Shown here: positions 1-9,065 of the stretch, one piece after another
Layout of the letters: each line of letters opens with the position of its first letter
How positions within the stretch are numbered: position 1 is the first letter of the stretch
Source of the DNA: Hoeflea_A sp965216535
GTDB lineage: Bacteria > Pseudomonadota > Alphaproteobacteria > Rhizobiales > Rhizobiaceae
Direction of reading: 5' to 3'
Assembly: GCA_965216535.1 (NCBI GenBank)
Contig: OZ244175.1
Coordinates: 372,001-436,000 of the forward strand
DNA: 64,000 bases
Program-made: the position numbers and the translations under genes
The notes under the pieces: generated by a model
What the model saw: the letters and a program-made list of their open reading frames with translations, nothing else
The model's database searches: none
What the model was told of the DNA's origin: nothing

Positions 1-174
1 GTCAGTCGACGTTGATCCGAGTGTATGTCTTGTGCGTAATCCAGAGTTGGGCCCGGCCAGAGGCCTCCATCCTGTCGGACAAATTCGGAAACTTTGCAAA
101 TGTCAAAACCTACCCTTAACCGGATTGCCAATATACAGTCTGGACGGCGAATCGGGTTTGAGTGGGGTAAACGG

Positions 175-984
175 ATGAACAGTTCCGTAAAGCGAGTTCT
201 GGCGGTTGGGGTCTTTTTGGCGGCGCAAGGTGCTGTGGCCCATGCCTCCGACACGTCGGGCGGTTTCACGACGCCGCAGAAGCAATATGTCATTCATCTG
301 GGCATCGGCGCACAGTACCAGCCCAAATATCCGGGCGCAGACTCCTACATCCTCACTCCCCTGCCGATCGTCGCCGTCGACCGGCTGTACCTTCCGGGGC
401 TCGGCCAGGTGGTCGACGGAGAGGAAAAGACCCGCGGCTGGGGCTTCTATCCGGCCTTTTCCTTTATCGGAAAACGTGAAGCGTCGGATTCGCCCGACCT
501 GACCGGCACGACAACCATCGATTCATCCGTCGAGTTCGGCTTGGGGGTTCGCTACCGCTACGACTGGCTTCGTGGTTATGCTGAGGTAAGGCAGGGTTTC
601 GGCGGTTATAGCGGCCAGGTTGGCCGTTTCGGTCTGGAGGTGATCACCGAACCGACAGATCGCCTGGAACTGGTTTTCGGCCCCCGCATCAACTGGGGTT
701 CCGGGGAGTATATGCGGACCTATTTCGGCGTGACCGCAGCGGAGGCCGCAGCACCCGGGTCCACGTTGACCGCCTACCGGCCCAGTGCCGGGATTTCGTC
801 CGTGGGTTTCGATCTGACGGCGAACTACGCCATCACTGACAGGACCACGTTGCATGTGCGGGCCGGTTGGGACCGCTTTGTCGGCGATGCCGCGGACAGT
901 CCGATTGTCCAGCAGGGTGATGACGACAACATCACCATCGGAGCCGGACTGACTTATCGCTTCGACTTTGACGCGTTTCGGTGA
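175..984 (+). CDS. MipA/OmpV family outer-membrane protein
   Basis: Predicted 269-residue outer-membrane beta-barrel of the MipA (MltA-interacting protein)/OmpV family. The ATG at 175 gives a clean Sec signal peptide (MNSSVKR, a hydrophobic stretch, then AHA-S); an in-frame ATG at 94 would add 27 residues ahead of it and is less likely. After the signal come alternating beta-strand segments, including the family-like GIGAQYQPKYPG region and a C-terminus ending in aromatic residues (YRFDFDAFR) as in barrel proteins. MipA itself scaffolds murein hydrolases, but many relatives have no tested role. It stands alone, followed by a methyltransferase 118 bp downstream. Family assignment is from sequence pattern; function is unproven. 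Confidence 0.8.
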   Translation: MNSSVKRVLAVGVFLAAQGAVAHASDTSGGFTTPQKQYVIHLGIGAQYQPKYPGADSYILTPLPIVAVDRLYLPGLGQVVDGEEKTRGWGFYPAFSFIGKREASDSPDLTGTTTIDSSVEFGLGVRYRYDWLRGYAEVRQGFGGYSGQVGRFGLEVITEPTDRLELVFGPRINWGSGEYMRTYFGVTAAEAAAPGSTLTAYRPSAGISSVGFDLTANYAITDRTTLHVRAGWDRFVGDAADSPIVQQGDDDNITIGAGLTYRFDFDAFR

Positions 985-1102
985 CAGATCGCCCTTCAAT
1001 CTAGTTGCGCCACGTTTGCTACAGATTTGCTAGTGACCGACGGGGTTTGTCGGGCCCGCGGGTGTGGTAAGGCAGAGCCCTCGAATAGCGATTGAGTGGG
1101 CC

Positions 1103-1873
1103 ATGACGCGCGATTATTTGTCGACGAACAGGGATATCTGGAACTCCGACGCGGCCAATTGGGTCGAGTTCGCCAAGGAGCGTTGGAGTCTGGAGACACC
1201 CGAATGGGGCACCTGGGGCAATCCCGAGGAAGGCCTCGACATGCTTCCTGCCGACATGGCAGGTGTCGATGCCATCGAGCTGGGGTGCGGGACAGGATAC
1301 GTTTCCTTCTGGATGGCACGGCGCGGGGCGCGGGTCACGGCCATCGACATTTCCGCAGAACAGTTGGCAACGGCGCGCGATCTCGCAGAAGAACACAAGG
1401 CCGAGATTACCTTCATCGAGGGCAATGCCGAAGCAACCGGCTTGCCGGACGGCGCGTTCGATTTCGCCATCTCGGAATATGGCGCATCGATCTGGTGTCC
1501 GCCGGAGAAGTGGCTGCGTGAAGCCTGGCGGCTGATGCGTCCGGGCGGGCGGCTGGTGTTTCTCGGAAACCACCCGCTGTCGCTGATCTGCTCGCCCCTT
1601 GACGGATCGCCCGCCGACCGGACGCTGCATCGCCCCTACCGCGACATGTGGGGTGCTGACTGGACCGAGGTCGAATTCGAACCGACGGGTGTGTGTTTCA
1701 ACCTGACGATATCGGACTGGATGAAGCTGTTCGCAGAGATCGGCTTCGAGGTCACGAAATACGATGAGCTCTACGCACCCGAATGGGCCAAGGGAACACG
1801 TGCTGCCATTCCCTCGGACTGGGCCAGGATTTATCCGGTGGAACAGGTCTGGCGCCTCAAGAAACCAGCATGA
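1103..1873 (+). CDS. class I SAM-dependent methyltransferase
   Basis: A 256-residue Rossmann-fold methyltransferase. Motif I is AIELGCGTGYVSFW (about residues 53-66), followed by an acidic strand end (VTAIDIS) that should bind the ribose of SAM, and the later RLMRPGGRLVFLG segment typical of methyltransferase types 11 and 25. The ATG at 1103 was chosen because the protein then starts just ahead of the conserved core; an earlier start at 1064 adds 13 low-complexity residues. The substrate cannot be told from sequence. It lies 46 bp upstream of glucokinase on the same strand, so the two may be cotranscribed, although no functional link is evident. Confidence 0.85.
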   Translation: MTRDYLSTNRDIWNSDAANWVEFAKERWSLETPEWGTWGNPEEGLDMLPADMAGVDAIELGCGTGYVSFWMARRGARVTAIDISAEQLATARDLAEEHKAEITFIEGNAEATGLPDGAFDFAISEYGASIWCPPEKWLREAWRLMRPGGRLVFLGNHPLSLICSPLDGSPADRTLHRPYRDMWGADWTEVEFEPTGVCFNLTISDWMKLFAEIGFEVTKYDELYAPEWAKGTRAAIPSDWARIYPVEQVWRLKKPA

Positions 1874-1919
1874 CGCGTTTTCGTGATAACGTCAGGCAGT
1901 CTGAAGCGACGGATGCGAT

Positions 1920-2855
1920 ATGACACTTGTGATGTGCGATCTTGGCGGCACGAATTGCCGCTTCACGACCCCGGACGGCGGCGGTGGTATTGACCGCGAT
2001 CGCATCGTGGCGCTCAAGAACGACGACTTCACCGATTTCCTGTCTGCGCTGCAAGCCTATCGCAACGGAGCCGGAATTGGGCCCATCGAGCAAGTTATCG
2101 TCGCTTTGGCAGCGCCGGCCCTTGCGAGTGAGGTTCAACTGACTAACCGCGACTGGGTTTTGTCGAAGCATGAATTGAGCACCGCTTTGGAAGGGGCCGA
2201 GGTGGCCTTCCTGAACGACTTGCAGGCCGTCGCCCTTGGGTTGGACGCCACCGGTTTGCGCACACGCCAGCTCAACCAAGGGCACCCAGATCCGCTCGGA
2301 AACCGCCTTGTCGTGAACTTCGGCACCGGATTCAACACGGCAGTGCTGGCACCCAATGGAACCGTGCTCGCCTGCGAAGCCGGACATGCGACATTTCCGG
2401 CGGAGACTGCTTTCGACAGGAAACTGCAGGACTGGGCCGGCAAGCTCTATGGCCGATGCTCGCTGGACAGGGTGCTGTCCGGGTCCGGGCTCGTTGCCAT
2501 CCATGATCTGGTACGTGGCGAGCAATCCGGCAAGACGAGCCACGCGATCCTCACGGCGGCTTTGCGCGGCGATGACAGTGATGCCGTGCAGGCCTGTCAC
2601 GAATTCTGCCGTATTGCCGGAAGAGCCACCGGCGATCACGCCATGACGTTCTTTGCCACGGGCGGCGTCTGGATCTCCGGCGGGTTGGGGCGCGCTCTGT
2701 GGCCCTTGCTCAACGCGCCGGATTCGGGGTTTCTGCAAAACTGTTTCAGAAAAGGCCGGATGCAGGCTTTGGCTGAAGCGCTGCCGATTCATGTCATCGA
2801 AGGCGACGAAGCACCTTTGTTCGGGTGTCTGCAGTTTGCTCGTTCGCAGATGTAG
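1920..2855 (+). CDS. glk: glucokinase (ATP-dependent, Glk family)
   Basis: Predicted glucokinase, phosphorylating glucose to glucose 6-phosphate. At 311 residues it has near-standard Glk length. N-terminal phosphate loop DLGGTNCRF (residues 7-15), catalytic-Asp region LNDLQAVALGL, glycine-rich NFGTGFNTA and EAGHATFP segments, and a late GGLGRALWP nucleotide-contact motif follow the expected order for the Glk (not ROK) family; the ROK zinc motif is absent. The next gene converges on it with a 37-bp gap. Glucose as substrate follows from family membership only; other hexoses remain possible. Confidence 0.8.
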   Translation: MTLVMCDLGGTNCRFTTPDGGGGIDRDRIVALKNDDFTDFLSALQAYRNGAGIGPIEQVIVALAAPALASEVQLTNRDWVLSKHELSTALEGAEVAFLNDLQAVALGLDATGLRTRQLNQGHPDPLGNRLVVNFGTGFNTAVLAPNGTVLACEAGHATFPAETAFDRKLQDWAGKLYGRCSLDRVLSGSGLVAIHDLVRGEQSGKTSHAILTAALRGDDSDAVQACHEFCRIAGRATGDHAMTFFATGGVWISGGLGRALWPLLNAPDSGFLQNCFRKGRMQALAEALPIHVIEGDEAPLFGCLQFARSQM

Positions 2856-2892
2856 TCAGCCACCGCGGATCCTCGGCAATGTCCGTGGGATG

Positions 2893-4038
2893 TCAGTGTT
2901 CCGCGGACCGCGCTTGCAGCAGGGATCGTGCCGTCTTCGTCAATCGCTCCCCGCCCGACGGCGTTACCATCACCGTTTCGGAGACGGAAAGTCCATCGGC
3001 CGAAACGTACATGTGGAAGACCTGGCGGTCGGCAAGTGTCCAGTCGGCGGCGGGGTGGAAGCTCAGGGATGTGTCCGAGGATCGCGGCGTCTTGGCATAG
3101 AGGCCCAATTGATAGCCGGTGATGTTCGGATAGTCGTTGCGTAAGCCGGCAGCGAGTATCGGTTGTCTCACCAGTGCATCGATGTCCGAGGCTCGGGAAC
3201 CCGGAGACATCGCTGCGATCTGTCTGTCCTGCACGGAAACAAGCGTTTCCATGGTCTCCCGTTCCTGGTTCGAAGCGGGTCCCAATCGAATGGACCGCAT
3301 CATACGGGCAGAATATCCATTGAATTTCGGCACCAGCTCGACATGCAGGACATCGCCGACTTCCAATCGGCGATCATCGTTTCGGGCATGCAGAAAGCCC
3401 ATGGAATGGCCCCCTGACGCGACGCTGCGGGAAACCGAAATAGGCCCGACCCAATGGTCGTCGGCGCCTTTCGAAATTGCAAAAGCCGAGGCCCGGGCAA
3501 TGACGTCGCGCACGCGCTCACCTGTGTCGACACTGTCCGCGAGGAACGCCATGGTCTGGTCTGCGATTGCTGCCGCCTGGCGGATATAGCCCAGCTCACT
3601 TTCGTCCTTTTGCGCGCGAATACGATCCGACAGGCGGGGCAGGTCCACGATCTCGACATCGGGCAGAAGCTGCCCAAGGCTGCGCCAGCTGTGAGCCGTG
3701 AAGCCAAAACTCTGGAAATCGGCGCCGAGCCGTCTGGCCCCGGTTTTCCCGATCACCTCGCTGACGACCGCGTAGGGATCTTCATCGTCGTGGAAGGTTC
3801 GGATGTCCTCGATCCATGTGGCGTCGCGGCACGGTTCGCGATCGATTTCGCGCAGGATCCAGGTTGGCATGCCGTCTCGCGGAACCACAACGCCGCGATA
3901 GAACGTCTCCGAAATCGTAAAATCGCTGAGCCAGGCAAGCATCTCGGCGTGATCGCACAGGAACACGTCGACATCCGCGTCGGCCATCGCCTTGCGAAGT
4001 CTGGCCAACCGCTCGCGAAATGGAGACGGCGCCGTCAT
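2893..4038 (-). CDS. creatinase-like M24 (pita-bread fold) protein lacking metal ligands
   Basis: A 381-residue protein with the two-domain M24 layout: an N-terminal creatinase domain (about 1-140) and a C-terminal pita-bread domain (150-375). Xaa-Pro dipeptidases bind two metals through Asp, Asp, His, Glu and Glu. Here the first Asp position in the HVEL strand is Glu234, the second Asp is replaced in YSARMMRS (about 242-249), and the usual HGxG histidine region reads TGYQLG (308-313). One late Glu (354) remains. This resembles metal-free creatinase more than a peptidase, so the substrate may be a small amidino or amide compound. It is the last gene of a seven-gene importer/peptidase operon, overlapping the M20 gene by ATGA. 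Confidence 0.75.
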   Translation of the reverse strand: MTAPSPFRERLARLRKAMADADVDVFLCDHAEMLAWLSDFTISETFYRGVVVPRDGMPTWILREIDREPCRDATWIEDIRTFHDDEDPYAVVSEVIGKTGARRLGADFQSFGFTAHSWRSLGQLLPDVEIVDLPRLSDRIRAQKDESELGYIRQAAAIADQTMAFLADSVDTGERVRDVIARASAFAISKGADDHWVGPISVSRSVASGGHSMGFLHARNDDRRLEVGDVLHVELVPKFNGYSARMMRSIRLGPASNQERETMETLVSVQDRQIAAMSPGSRASDIDALVRQPILAAGLRNDYPNITGYQLGLYAKTPRSSDTSLSFHPAADWTLADRQVFHMYVSADGLSVSETVMVTPSGGERLTKTARSLLQARSAEH

Positions 4039-5252
4039 TCGGTCTCGCAGATCTCGAGGATGGCCAGAATGTACATTTTGACACAGTCTATGAACTGCGA
4101 CTTGCGGACGCGTTCGTCCGGCATGGTGTTGAATTCACCCCCGGGGCCGCAAACAACACCCTCCATTCCGGCATCGGCCAAATGAGCGGCATCGGTGCCG
4201 AAAAAGCAGGGTGGTGCGATCGGGCCCGTTGGCTGTGCCGCACCGCGCACGGTTTCGTGGGCGCGATTGATCGCCGCGACAACCGGACTTTGCGGGGACA
4301 CTTCGAAGGGCGCCATGCTCGGTCCCTTGTGCAGAGCCTCGCGCTGAGACACTTCATAGGAAAGATCGGGAAAATCCGTTTTCAGCCCCTCGCACAGCGC
4401 CCGCATGTCGTTCAGGCATCCTTCAATCGACTGCGACGGGCCATAGCGGCCCGATCCGAGCAGGCGGGCGCGGTCCGCAACCTGTGGCGGGCGCCATTCC
4501 AGGAATTCGTCGCCCAGACCCGCTCGCATAACTCCGACCTGCGCCCTGTTGACCATGGTGTGCTCCGGCCGGTCGGCACCGGAGAAAGTCATCGCGTTGA
4601 TTTGCGGCACGAGTTGCGTAGCCGCGGCAAGTGCGTCGGTCGCTTTCTCCCGCTTGGACATGTGCCGGGTGTCGCCGATCAGGTCGATGCAAAAGACGAA
4701 AGCGCCGGCATGCAGCGTGATGGCCTGCAGGTCCGTCGGCTCGGAATTGATGAAATAGTCGGTCCGCACACCATCGGCGATCATGTCGACGGTGCCGATG
4801 CCACCCTGCAACTCGCCGACAACAAAGGACAGAACGACATCGCCTTTGAGGCGGATTCCGGCCTTTTGAAGGGTCTCGACGGCACACAGGTAAGCCGCGT
4901 CGCCGGCTTTCATGTTCGACACGCCAATCCCGTAGATGAATTCGTCATCCATGACGCCACCCCAGGGATCCACCGTCCAGCCGGTGGTCACCGGATTGGT
5001 GTCGAGGTGTCCGTTGAAGAGAAGACTCGAGCCACCGCCGGTGCCTGGATAGGTGGCGATCACATTGAAGCGGCCTCCCGTCACCGGCTGCAGCCGGCTC
5101 TGCAGACCCATGGCCTGGCAAACCGAGTGAACGTGCTCCGCCAGCTGTCGCTCCCCATCGGTCTGCGTGTAACTTTTGTGGCGGATCAGATCGATCAGCC
5201 GTTGATAACAGGCCTCTTCGTCGAGGTTATCAATCACGTTGGTTTGGGTCAT
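4035..5252 (-). CDS. M20 family metallopeptidase (ArgE/DapE type)
   Basis: A 405-residue zinc amidohydrolase of the M20 family, probably cleaving peptides or N-acyl amino acids delivered by the adjacent importer. Visible motifs are the first metal-binding strand LLFNGHLDTNPV (His and Asp), the GIGVSNMKAG motif that replaces the usual GxxDMKG, and the HAGAF lid region. The ATG at 5252 was chosen because it overlaps the ATPase stop codon as ATGA, the same junction type seen throughout this operon; an upstream frame extension has no family similarity. A second M20 gene sits at the head of the operon, so two amidohydrolases flank one transporter. Confidence 0.85.
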   Translation of the reverse strand: MTQTNVIDNLDEEACYQRLIDLIRHKSYTQTDGERQLAEHVHSVCQAMGLQSRLQPVTGGRFNVIATYPGTGGGSSLLFNGHLDTNPVTTGWTVDPWGGVMDDEFIYGIGVSNMKAGDAAYLCAVETLQKAGIRLKGDVVLSFVVGELQGGIGTVDMIADGVRTDYFINSEPTDLQAITLHAGAFVFCIDLIGDTRHMSKREKATDALAAATQLVPQINAMTFSGADRPEHTMVNRAQVGVMRAGLGDEFLEWRPPQVADRARLLGSGRYGPSQSIEGCLNDMRALCEGLKTDFPDLSYEVSQREALHKGPSMAPFEVSPQSPVVAAINRAHETVRGAAQPTGPIAPPCFFGTDAAHLADAGMEGVVCGPGGEFNTMPDERVRKSQFIDCVKMYILAILEICETE

Positions 5253-7282
5253 TTTGCTGTTTCCGCAAGTCCGTCGAATTGCCATATGGCCGGGACGCTC
5301 CGGAGGCTCTGGGCGTCCATGTGACATAGAATCCTGTGACCATCTTCCAGACTGTGGATCGGTGGTCGGGTTGTAGAGCAAATGTCACCGAGGTTGCGTG
5401 GGCAGCGGCTTGCAAATGCACAGCCCGGGTTACGCTCCGTTCGGGTCGGCAGGGTTCCGCTCAACCTTACCCGCCGTGTCGTCGCCATGGGATCCAGGGC
5501 GGACGACGACGACATCAGTGCCTCGGTATAGGGGTGGTAGGGCGGCCCGTTGATGGTTTCCATGGCGCGCTCCTCGACGATTTCTCCGAGGTACATGACC
5601 GCCACGCGATGAGCCAGATGACGCAGAATGGCGAGATCATGGGAAATAAAGACGAGCGAAATCTGTGTCTCGTCCTGGATATCGCGCAACAATGCGACGA
5701 TCGATGCCTGGACCGCTGCATCGAGGCCGGACGTGATCTCGTCGCACAGGATGATCTCCGGCCGAGCGGCAAGGGCTCGGGCAATGGCGACCCGTTGCTT
5801 CTCGCCGCCGGAGAGCTGGTGCGGATAGCGCTGGCTGTAGTCCGCCGACAACCTGACCTGCTCCAGGATGCGGTTGACTTCATCGGGGATTTCGGAGCGT
5901 TTCAGATCGGGCCGATACAGGCGAAGCGGTCGGGACAATATGGTCCGCACCGAGTGCCTCGGATTGAGCGAACTGTCCGGATTCTGGAAGATCATCTGGA
6001 CCCGCGACCGGTAGGCCTTGTTCAGGTCATCGACCGGCTGGCCATTGAGACTGACGCTGCCCGAAAAGGGGAGCAGCCCGGCGAGAGCTCTCGCGAGGGT
6101 TGATTTTCCGCAGCCGGACTCGCCGACCAGTGCCAGGGTTTCGCCGCGACGCACCGCAAGATTGGCCTCCGTAACGGCGTAGACGGATGCCGCGCCCTTT
6201 CCAGCGAGCCGGTTGAGCAAACCCTTGCGTCGATGGACAACCGTGAGATCCCTGATCTCGAGAGCGAAGTCGCGATCCGATGCGGCAATGTCCGCTTCGC
6301 GCTGGTTCCACTCGTCGCCTTCAAATCCGCCGCGCGCGCAGGCAAGCGACCGGTCTCCCTGTTTCTGAAGCGTAACCGGCGCCGTGTCGCAAACGTCCGG
6401 CGCATGATGCGGACAGCTGGCGGCGAAAATGCAGGGCGGCGGAGCGGTGAGTCGCGGAGCGGGATTGGCTGCGTTGGTGTTCAATGCACGGTGCGTCAAC
6501 GTATCCGACGGTCGCGGGAGCGAGGCAAGAAGAGCGCGCGTATAGGGATGACGTGGTGCGGAGAATAGCAGGTCCGCCGGCCCTTCTTCCACGACACGCC
6601 CGCCATACATGACCGCGACACGGTCGGCCACCGCGGACACGGCGCCAAGGTCGTGACTGATAAACAACGCCGAGAACCCGGTGCGCTGTTTCAGGTCCCG
6701 AATGAGGTCGAGAAGAGTTGCAGCCGTAGTGGCGTCAAGCGCCGATGTTGGTTCGTCAAAAAGGATCAGGTCGGGGTTGGCGGCGAAGGCCAGGGCCAGC
6801 ACGACGCGCTGTTTCTCACCGCCGGACACCTCATGCGGATACCGATCCTGCAGTTCCCTCGGGTCGGGCAAGCGAACCGTCTCGAAGAGTTCCATTATCC
6901 GCTCGTCCGGATCGCCCTCGAAGCCGTAGGCGGCCAGCGCTTCCCGCAGGTGTCCTCCGAGCGTCTGAACCGGGTCGAGGGCGGTCGCGGCATCCTGGAA
7001 GACCATGGCGACGCGACGTCCACGAATGGCTCCCAGCCCTGCCTCATCAAGTGTCATGAGATCGTCGCCGGACAGTGCAATGCGCCCGGCCTCGAATGTC
7101 ACCTTTCCGGGCAGGTCCCGGATGATGGCATTGGCGAGGGACGATTTCGCCGAGCCGCTTTCTCCGACGAGCCCCAGCACCTCGCCACGGGAAATCGACA
7201 TGTCGATCTGGTCGAGAATGCGGACTTCGCCGCGTGCCGACGCATAGTTCAGGGCGTAGCCTTCGATCGCCAGAACGGTCAT
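5249..7282 (-). CDS. fused peptide ABC transporter ATP-binding protein (two NBDs)
   Basis: A 677-residue double ATPase (DppD-DppF type) powering the dipeptide/oligopeptide importer. NBD1 spans about 1-330 and NBD2 about 375-677; each has the C-terminal oligopeptide-transporter extension with Cys residues. NBD2 has a normal Walker A (GESGCGKST), signature LSGGEKQR and Walker B. NBD1 has signature VSGGEKQR and Walker B ILFDEPTSALD, but its Walker A reads GESGSAKSS, with Ala45 where the invariant Gly precedes the Lys. NBD1 may therefore bind ATP weakly. Starts at the ATG overlapping the permease stop (7279-7282). Confidence 0.9.
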   Translation of the reverse strand: MTVLAIEGYALNYASARGEVRILDQIDMSISRGEVLGLVGESGSAKSSLANAIIRDLPGKVTFEAGRIALSGDDLMTLDEAGLGAIRGRRVAMVFQDAATALDPVQTLGGHLREALAAYGFEGDPDERIMELFETVRLPDPRELQDRYPHEVSGGEKQRVVLALAFAANPDLILFDEPTSALDATTAATLLDLIRDLKQRTGFSALFISHDLGAVSAVADRVAVMYGGRVVEEGPADLLFSAPRHPYTRALLASLPRPSDTLTHRALNTNAANPAPRLTAPPPCIFAASCPHHAPDVCDTAPVTLQKQGDRSLACARGGFEGDEWNQREADIAASDRDFALEIRDLTVVHRRKGLLNRLAGKGAASVYAVTEANLAVRRGETLALVGESGCGKSTLARALAGLLPFSGSVSLNGQPVDDLNKAYRSRVQMIFQNPDSSLNPRHSVRTILSRPLRLYRPDLKRSEIPDEVNRILEQVRLSADYSQRYPHQLSGGEKQRVAIARALAARPEIILCDEITSGLDAAVQASIVALLRDIQDETQISLVFISHDLAILRHLAHRVAVMYLGEIVEERAMETINGPPYHPYTEALMSSSSALDPMATTRRVRLSGTLPTRTERNPGCAFASRCPRNLGDICSTTRPPIHSLEDGHRILCHMDAQSLRSVPAIWQFDGLAETAK

Positions 7283-8106
7283 GACACGACTTTCGGATTG
7301 AGAACGTCGCGCAGGCCATCGCCCAACAGGTTGAAGCCGATGGCGACAGTGGCGATGGCGACTGCCGGCGCCAGCACCGGCCAGGGCGACCGGAACAGAT
7401 GATCGCGGGCTTCGGATATCATCAGGCCCCACTCAGGCGAGGGCGGCTGAGCGCCCAACCCCAGAAAGGACAGGGTCGCAAGCGTCATGATGGCGAATGC
7501 GACGCGGATCGTGCCTTCGACAACCACCGGAGCGGCGACGTTCGGCAGGATTTCAGCAAAGATGATCCAGCCGACGCCCTCGCCTCTAGAGCGTGCAGCA
7601 GCGACGTAGTCGAGATTCCTGACCTGCAGCGTGATCGACCGGGAGATGCGCGCCATGCCGGGCGTGAACGCTATGGCGATCGCCAAGACGGCGTTGATCG
7701 AGGACGATCCGAGAACGGTCAGGATCATCAGCGACAGCAACAGCGAGGGGATGGCGATCAGCGCGTCGGTCAATCGCATGACGATCTCGTCCGTCCATCC
7801 GCCGGCATAGCCGGATGCAATTCCAATCACGGCGCCGGCGCCGGTTCCGAGCACCGTGGCCAGAAGCGCCAGAAGAATGGTCGGCTGTGCTCCGACCATC
7901 AGCCGACTGAGCAGGTCGCGCCCATACCAATCGGTGCCGAGTGGGAATTCGGCGCTGGGTGGCGCGAAACGGCTGCCGAAATTCATCGTTTCGGGATCAT
8001 GGGGAGCTAGCAATGGCCCGAAAATCGTGATCAGCAGCAAAAACACGCACAGGAGCAGTCCAATTGCGCCATGGGGCAGCCGCAGCAGGGTTTTCAGAGC
8101 CGTCAT
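7279..8106 (-). CDS. peptide ABC transporter permease (DppC type)
   Basis: A 275-residue inner-membrane permease with an N-terminal helix (LLCVFLLLITIFG), the DppC-type periplasmic GTDWYGRDLLSRL segment and about five further membrane spans. The EAA coupling loop lies near residues 165-190 (AAARSRGEG...IIFAEILPN), followed by the characteristic LSFLGLGAQPPSPEWG segment. It pairs with the DppB-type permease immediately upstream through an ATGA overlap and would dock on the fused ATPase downstream. The cargo is likely short peptides or related amides, given the two M20 peptidases in the same operon. Confidence 0.9.
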   Translation of the reverse strand: MTALKTLLRLPHGAIGLLLCVFLLLITIFGPLLAPHDPETMNFGSRFAPPSAEFPLGTDWYGRDLLSRLMVGAQPTILLALLATVLGTGAGAVIGIASGYAGGWTDEIVMRLTDALIAIPSLLLSLMILTVLGSSSINAVLAIAIAFTPGMARISRSITLQVRNLDYVAAARSRGEGVGWIIFAEILPNVAAPVVVEGTIRVAFAIMTLATLSFLGLGAQPPSPEWGLMISEARDHLFRSPWPVLAPAVAIATVAIGFNLLGDGLRDVLNPKVVS

Positions 8107-9053
8107 TCCAGGACGATCCTCTTGTCGAGCATGGCATAGGCAAAGTCGGAAAGCAGATTCGCCAAGGCATAGGTCATCGCCATGATCAGTGCGCCGGCCT
8201 GCAGCATCGGAAGATCGCGGTTCTGGATCGCCAGGATGAGTTGCCGCCCGACGCCGGGAAAGGCGAACACCTCCTCGACCACGATTATGCCGCCAATCAG
8301 ATAGCCAATGTCCAGGGCGACCACGGTGATGGCCGGCAGCATCGAGTTGCGCAGCGCATGGGCGATAAGAACGCGCCGTTTCGAAAGGCCGCGTAGCCTC
8401 GCCGCCCGGACAAAGTCACTCTGCAGCGTATCGGCCATTTCGGACCGGACCATTCGGCTGATATGGGCGGTCAGAATGATTGCCAGCGTCAGGACCGGCA
8501 GCGCCAGATGATGCAAGGCCTTGAGAGGTCCATCCGCGAAGGGCGCGTAGCCGGATGTTGGGAACAGGCCGATATCCGGGCCGGCGAGCCACACGAGCAG
8601 CAGCGTGGCCAGCACGAATTCCGGCATGGAAACGCCGATATAGCTGACCAGCGACACGGCGAGATCGGTCACCGATCCCCGTTTTGCTGCCGCCAGTGCG
8701 CCGATTGGAAAAGCGATCAGGCAGACCAGAAACAGCGATAACCCGGCCAGAATGGCTGATCTGCCGAGGGCGGCAAAAATCGTGTCGCTGACCGGTTGAC
8801 CGGTTCGCAAGGAGGTGCCGAAGTCTCCATGAAGGACACCCCGGAGCCAGTCCCAGTATTGCACGTAAACCGGTTGGTCGAGGCCCAGGCGGCTTGTCAG
8901 GGTCGCCAGGGCCTCGTCCGTCGCGTATTCGCCAAGAATCATGGTCGCTGCATTCGCCGGCAGCACCTGTGTCACCCCGAAGACGATCATCGAGACGACC
9001 AGCGCCGTCAGAACGAGATAAAACAGACGCCTGATGACGTATGCAGCGCTCAT
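8103..9053 (-). CDS. peptide ABC transporter permease (DppB type)
   Basis: A 316-residue permease with the standard DppB layout: N-terminal helix from residue 8, then GVTQVLPANAA and the GLDQPVYVQYWDWL periplasmic segment, five later membrane helices, and the coupling loop ARLRGLSKRRVLIAHALRNS (about 218-237). It begins 12 bp after the solute-binding-protein stop and overlaps the second permease by four bases. Together these give the ordinary SBP-B-C-ATPase order of oligopeptide importers. Confidence 0.9.
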   Translation of the reverse strand: MSAAYVIRRLFYLVLTALVVSMIVFGVTQVLPANAATMILGEYATDEALATLTSRLGLDQPVYVQYWDWLRGVLHGDFGTSLRTGQPVSDTIFAALGRSAILAGLSLFLVCLIAFPIGALAAAKRGSVTDLAVSLVSYIGVSMPEFVLATLLLVWLAGPDIGLFPTSGYAPFADGPLKALHHLALPVLTLAIILTAHISRMVRSEMADTLQSDFVRAARLRGLSKRRVLIAHALRNSMLPAITVVALDIGYLIGGIIVVEEVFAFPGVGRQLILAIQNRDLPMLQAGALIMAMTYALANLLSDFAYAMLDKRIVLE

Positions 9054-9065
9054 GCCCGAAGTCGC

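Noticed and set aside
2863..2906. CCGCGGA/TCCGCGG inverted pair between glk and the M24 gene
   Set aside because: Loop of 30 bases, no T-tract and partly inside the M24 coding sequence; not convincing as a terminator.
4020..5324. Long open frame (434 codons) on the plus strand opposite the M20/M24 genes
   Set aside because: It has no family motifs, and it is the antisense shadow of two clear minus-strand genes in GC-rich codons.
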